The notes beneath the pieces are model-generated. The model made no database searches. It was not told the DNA's origin and was given only the letters and a program-made list of their open reading frames with translations. The translations under genes and the position numbers were made by a program. A stretch of 7,437 bases of DNA from Clostridiales bacterium (GTDB taxonomy: Bacteria; Bacillota_A; Clostridia; Oscillospirales; Oscillospiraceae), in assembly GCA_022777455.1 (NCBI GenBank), contig JALFGI010000298.1, forward strand, positions 1-7,437, written 5' to 3'. Positions 5,512 through 7,437 of the stretch are shown here, piece by piece; positions within the stretch are counted from its first letter, which is position 1; every line of letters begins with the position of its first letter.

Positions 5512-7260
5512 ATGGAAAAAATATTGGATATTATTACAGAAAAAATGCAGCAGGCCTTCACGGCGGCGGGGTATGACTCGTCTTTTGGCCGGGTGACGGT
5601 TTCCAACCGGCCGGACCTGTGCGAATACCAGTGCAACGGCGCGATGGCCGCTGCCAAGCAGTACAAGTGCGCGCCCATCCAGATTGCCAAGGCCGTGGCG
5701 GAGCAGCTGGACAAGAGCGACTACGATTTGTGCGAGGCGGTGATGCCGGGCTTCATCAATCTGAAGCTCTCCGGCACCTTCCTGGCAAATTATCTGGAAG
5801 CCATGCGCACCGAAAAGGACTTCGGCGTGGAGAAAATCGGGGCGGGCAAGACCATTGTGGTGGACTACGGCGGCGCCAATGTGGCAAAGCCCCTGCACAT
5901 CGGCCACCTGCGTCCCGCCATCATCGGTGAAGCCCTGAAGCGGCTGTATTCCTTCCTGGGCTACAACGCCATCGGCGACGTGCACCTGGGGGACTGGGGC
6001 CTGCAGATGGGTCTGATCATCGCCGAGCTCCAGGAGCGGGAGCCGGAGCTTCCTTATTTTGACGAAGGCTTCACCGGGGAGTACCCCAAGGAAGCGCCCT
6101 TCAACGTCACCGATCTGGAAGAAATCTATCCCACCGCCTCCGCCAAAAAGGCCGACCCGGAATTCTCCCACAAGGCCCACCAGGCTACCCTGGAGCTGCA
6201 GCAGGGCCGCCGGGGCTACCGGGCACTGTGGCAGCACATTATGAATGTGTCCGTGGCGGATCTGAAAAAGAACTACGACAACCTAGATGTCCACTTTGAA
6301 AAGTGGCTGGGCGAGTCCGATGCCGATCCCTACATCCCCGCCATGGTGGAGGATATGAAGAACCGGGGCATCGCCGTTCCCTCCGAGGGCGCCTGGGTCA
6401 TCCCCGTGGCGGAAGAGGGGGACAAGAAGGAAATGCCTCCCTGTATTCTGGTCAAATCCGACGGCTCTGCCATCTATGCCACCACCGACCTTGCCACCCT
6501 GGTGCAGCGGATGCAGGACTGGCATCCCGACAAGGTACTCTACGTCACCGACAAGCGGCAGAACCTCCACTTTGAGCAGGTATTCCGGGCTGCCCGGAAG
6601 GCGGGCATTGTAGGACCCGAAACCGAGCTGGAGCACGTGGGCTTCGGCACCATGAACGGCAAGGACGGCAAGCCCTTCAAAACCCGGGACGGCGGTGTCC
6701 TCCGGCTGGAGCAGCTGATTGCCGATATGACCGATTTTGTCCGCACCAAGGTTGTGGAGAACAAGATCGTGGGCGAGGACGAGGTGGAGACTACCACCGC
6801 CAAGATCGCCATGGCCGCTTTGAAATATGGCGACCTTTCCAACCAGCCTACCAAGGACTACAATTTCGATATGGAGCGCTTCGCTGCCTTTGAAGGCAAC
6901 ACCGGGCCCTATATCCTGTACACCATCGTGCGGATCAAGAGCATCCTGTCCCGCTACGGCGCCTGGGAGAATCTGCCCATCCAGGCTCCTGCCAATCCTT
7001 TCGCCAAGGAACTGATGCTCTCCATCACCAAGCTGGGTCCCAGTCTGGAAGCCGCCCTGCGTGGCTCTGCCCCCAATCTTGTCTGCGCCTATATTTATGA
7101 GCTTGCCGGCTGCGTGAACAAATTCTATCACGAGACCCGCATCCTCTCGGAAGAGGACGAGACCCTGAAGGCGGGCTACATCGCCCTGATCGGCCTGGCC
7201 AAAGACGTGCTGGAGCAGTGCATCTCCATCCTGGGCTTCTCCGCCCCGGAAAAAATGTAA
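5512..7260 (+). CDS. argS: Arginyl-tRNA synthetase
   Basis: A 582-residue class I aminoacyl-tRNA synthetase that charges tRNA(Arg) with arginine in the cytosol, normal in length for bacterial ArgS. The N-terminal additional domain (about 1-105), which recognises the tRNA elbow in this family, contains RPDLCEYQCNGAM and MPGFINLKLS. The Rossmann catalytic domain has the HIGH motif in AKPLHIGHLR (HIGH at 129-132), GDVHLGDWGLQMG (155-167) and the KMSKS-equivalent loop GKPFKTRDGG (386-395), the variant found in many bacterial ArgS enzymes. The C-terminal anticodon-binding (DALR) domain runs from about 455, with EGNTGPYILYT and AGCVNKFYHETRIL, and ends at the typical GFSAPEKM. The start is set by GGGAG nine bases upstream. 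No T-box leader is visible. A promoter is not obvious in the 43 bases between repeat copy B and the start, so argS is either read through from the ABC-F gene or driven from within the repeat. A strong terminator follows. Confidence 0.98.
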   Translation: MEKILDIITEKMQQAFTAAGYDSSFGRVTVSNRPDLCEYQCNGAMAAAKQYKCAPIQIAKAVAEQLDKSDYDLCEAVMPGFINLKLSGTFLANYLEAMRTEKDFGVEKIGAGKTIVVDYGGANVAKPLHIGHLRPAIIGEALKRLYSFLGYNAIGDVHLGDWGLQMGLIIAELQEREPELPYFDEGFTGEYPKEAPFNVTDLEEIYPTASAKKADPEFSHKAHQATLELQQGRRGYRALWQHIMNVSVADLKKNYDNLDVHFEKWLGESDADPYIPAMVEDMKNRGIAVPSEGAWVIPVAEEGDKKEMPPCILVKSDGSAIYATTDLATLVQRMQDWHPDKVLYVTDKRQNLHFEQVFRAARKAGIVGPETELEHVGFGTMNGKDGKPFKTRDGGVLRLEQLIADMTDFVRTKVVENKIVGEDEVETTTAKIAMAALKYGDLSNQPTKDYNFDMERFAAFEGNTGPYILYTIVRIKSILSRYGAWENLPIQAPANPFAKELMLSITKLGPSLEAALRGSAPNLVCAYIYELAGCVNKFYHETRILSEEDETLKAGYIALIGLAKDVLEQCISILGFSAPEKM

Positions 7261-7273
7261 AAGATTCTGTATT

Positions 7274-7321
7274 AAAAATCTCCCATTCCTCCGATTTCTC
7301 GGTTGGAATGGGAGATTTTTT
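7274..7321 (+). terminator. Strong rho-independent terminator of argS
   Basis: AAAAATCTCCCATTCC (7274-7289) pairs perfectly with GGAATGGGAGATTTTT (7305-7320), 16 bp ending in a run of six T. The loop holds a small CCGA-TTTC-TCGG hairpin (7291-7302). It starts 13 bases after the argS stop. The A-run on the left arm means it could also stop minus-strand transcripts arriving from beyond the window. Confidence 0.95.
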
Positions 7322-7341
7322 GTGAGGTTGCAACAAGAAGA

Positions 7342-7437
7342 AAAATTGTAATTTATCGATGTGACGGTACGGTGGAAATACCTTCCCCCGGGGGGAAGGT
7401 GCCCCAGTGCGCACACTGGGGCGGATGAGGAATGGCG
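7342..7437. repeat. Second hairpin repeat family, left part only (cut by window end)
   Basis: It starts with the same edge motif, AAATTGTAATTT (7343-7354), as copies A and B but has a different core: CCTTCCCC-CGG-GGGGAAGG (7381-7399), then GCCCCAGTG-CGCA-CACTGGGGC (7401-7422), then GGATGAGG. From memory, cores of this form recur in genomes of Faecalibacterium-like bacteria; I cannot verify that here. It lies behind the argS terminator. No gene is supported in this stretch. The right half and any closing inverted repeat are outside the window. Confidence 0.65.

Overview
The window looks like chromosomal DNA from a fairly GC-rich Gram-positive bacterium, most likely a gut clostridium of the Oscillospiraceae/Ruminococcaceae type. 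The evidence is a perfect CIRCE operator, a YkpA/YbiT-type ABC-F protein, a BspA-like leucine-rich-repeat surface protein, AGGAGG-type ribosome binding sites, and GC-rich hairpin repeats of a kind I associate (from memory) with that group. The taxon is an inference; there is no rRNA or other marker here.

Layout. Bases 1-190 hold the right part of a structured repeat (copy A). On the minus strand follow a membrane-anchored LRR surface protein (265-1257), with its own promoter and terminator, and htpG (Hsp90, 1403-3292), with a terminator at its 3' end. The 284-bp divergent region 3293-3576 carries the htpG promoter with a perfect CIRCE element, and a separate plus-strand promoter for an ABC-F ATPase (3577-5187). 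Between the ABC-F gene and argS (5512-7260) sits a complete, 268-bp, palindrome-ended copy B of the same structured repeat. A strong terminator follows argS, and the window ends in the left part of a different hairpin repeat (7342-7437).

How the genes relate. All four are core or near-core genes that do not form one pathway, although HtpG (protein folding), the ABC-F protein (ribosome-associated by family) and ArgS (tRNA charging) all touch protein synthesis and quality control. htpG is predicted to be under HrcA heat-shock control. I see no phage, CRISPR, toxin-antitoxin, defence or biosynthetic system.

Most worth a second look: (i) the ABC-F protein carries three defects (altered first signature, Walker A Lys to Gln, catalytic Glu to Gln) that all fall on the same composite ATP site, leaving the other site intact; (ii) repeats of two different families share the 12-base edge motif AAATTGTAATTT, which occurs four times in the window and only at repeat edges; (iii) the two copies of the structured repeat keep their hairpins, GNRA-type tetraloops and an unpaired 15-base segment while other parts diverge, hinting at RNA-level function; (iv) htpG sits under a perfect CIRCE operator, unlike in Bacillus subtilis.
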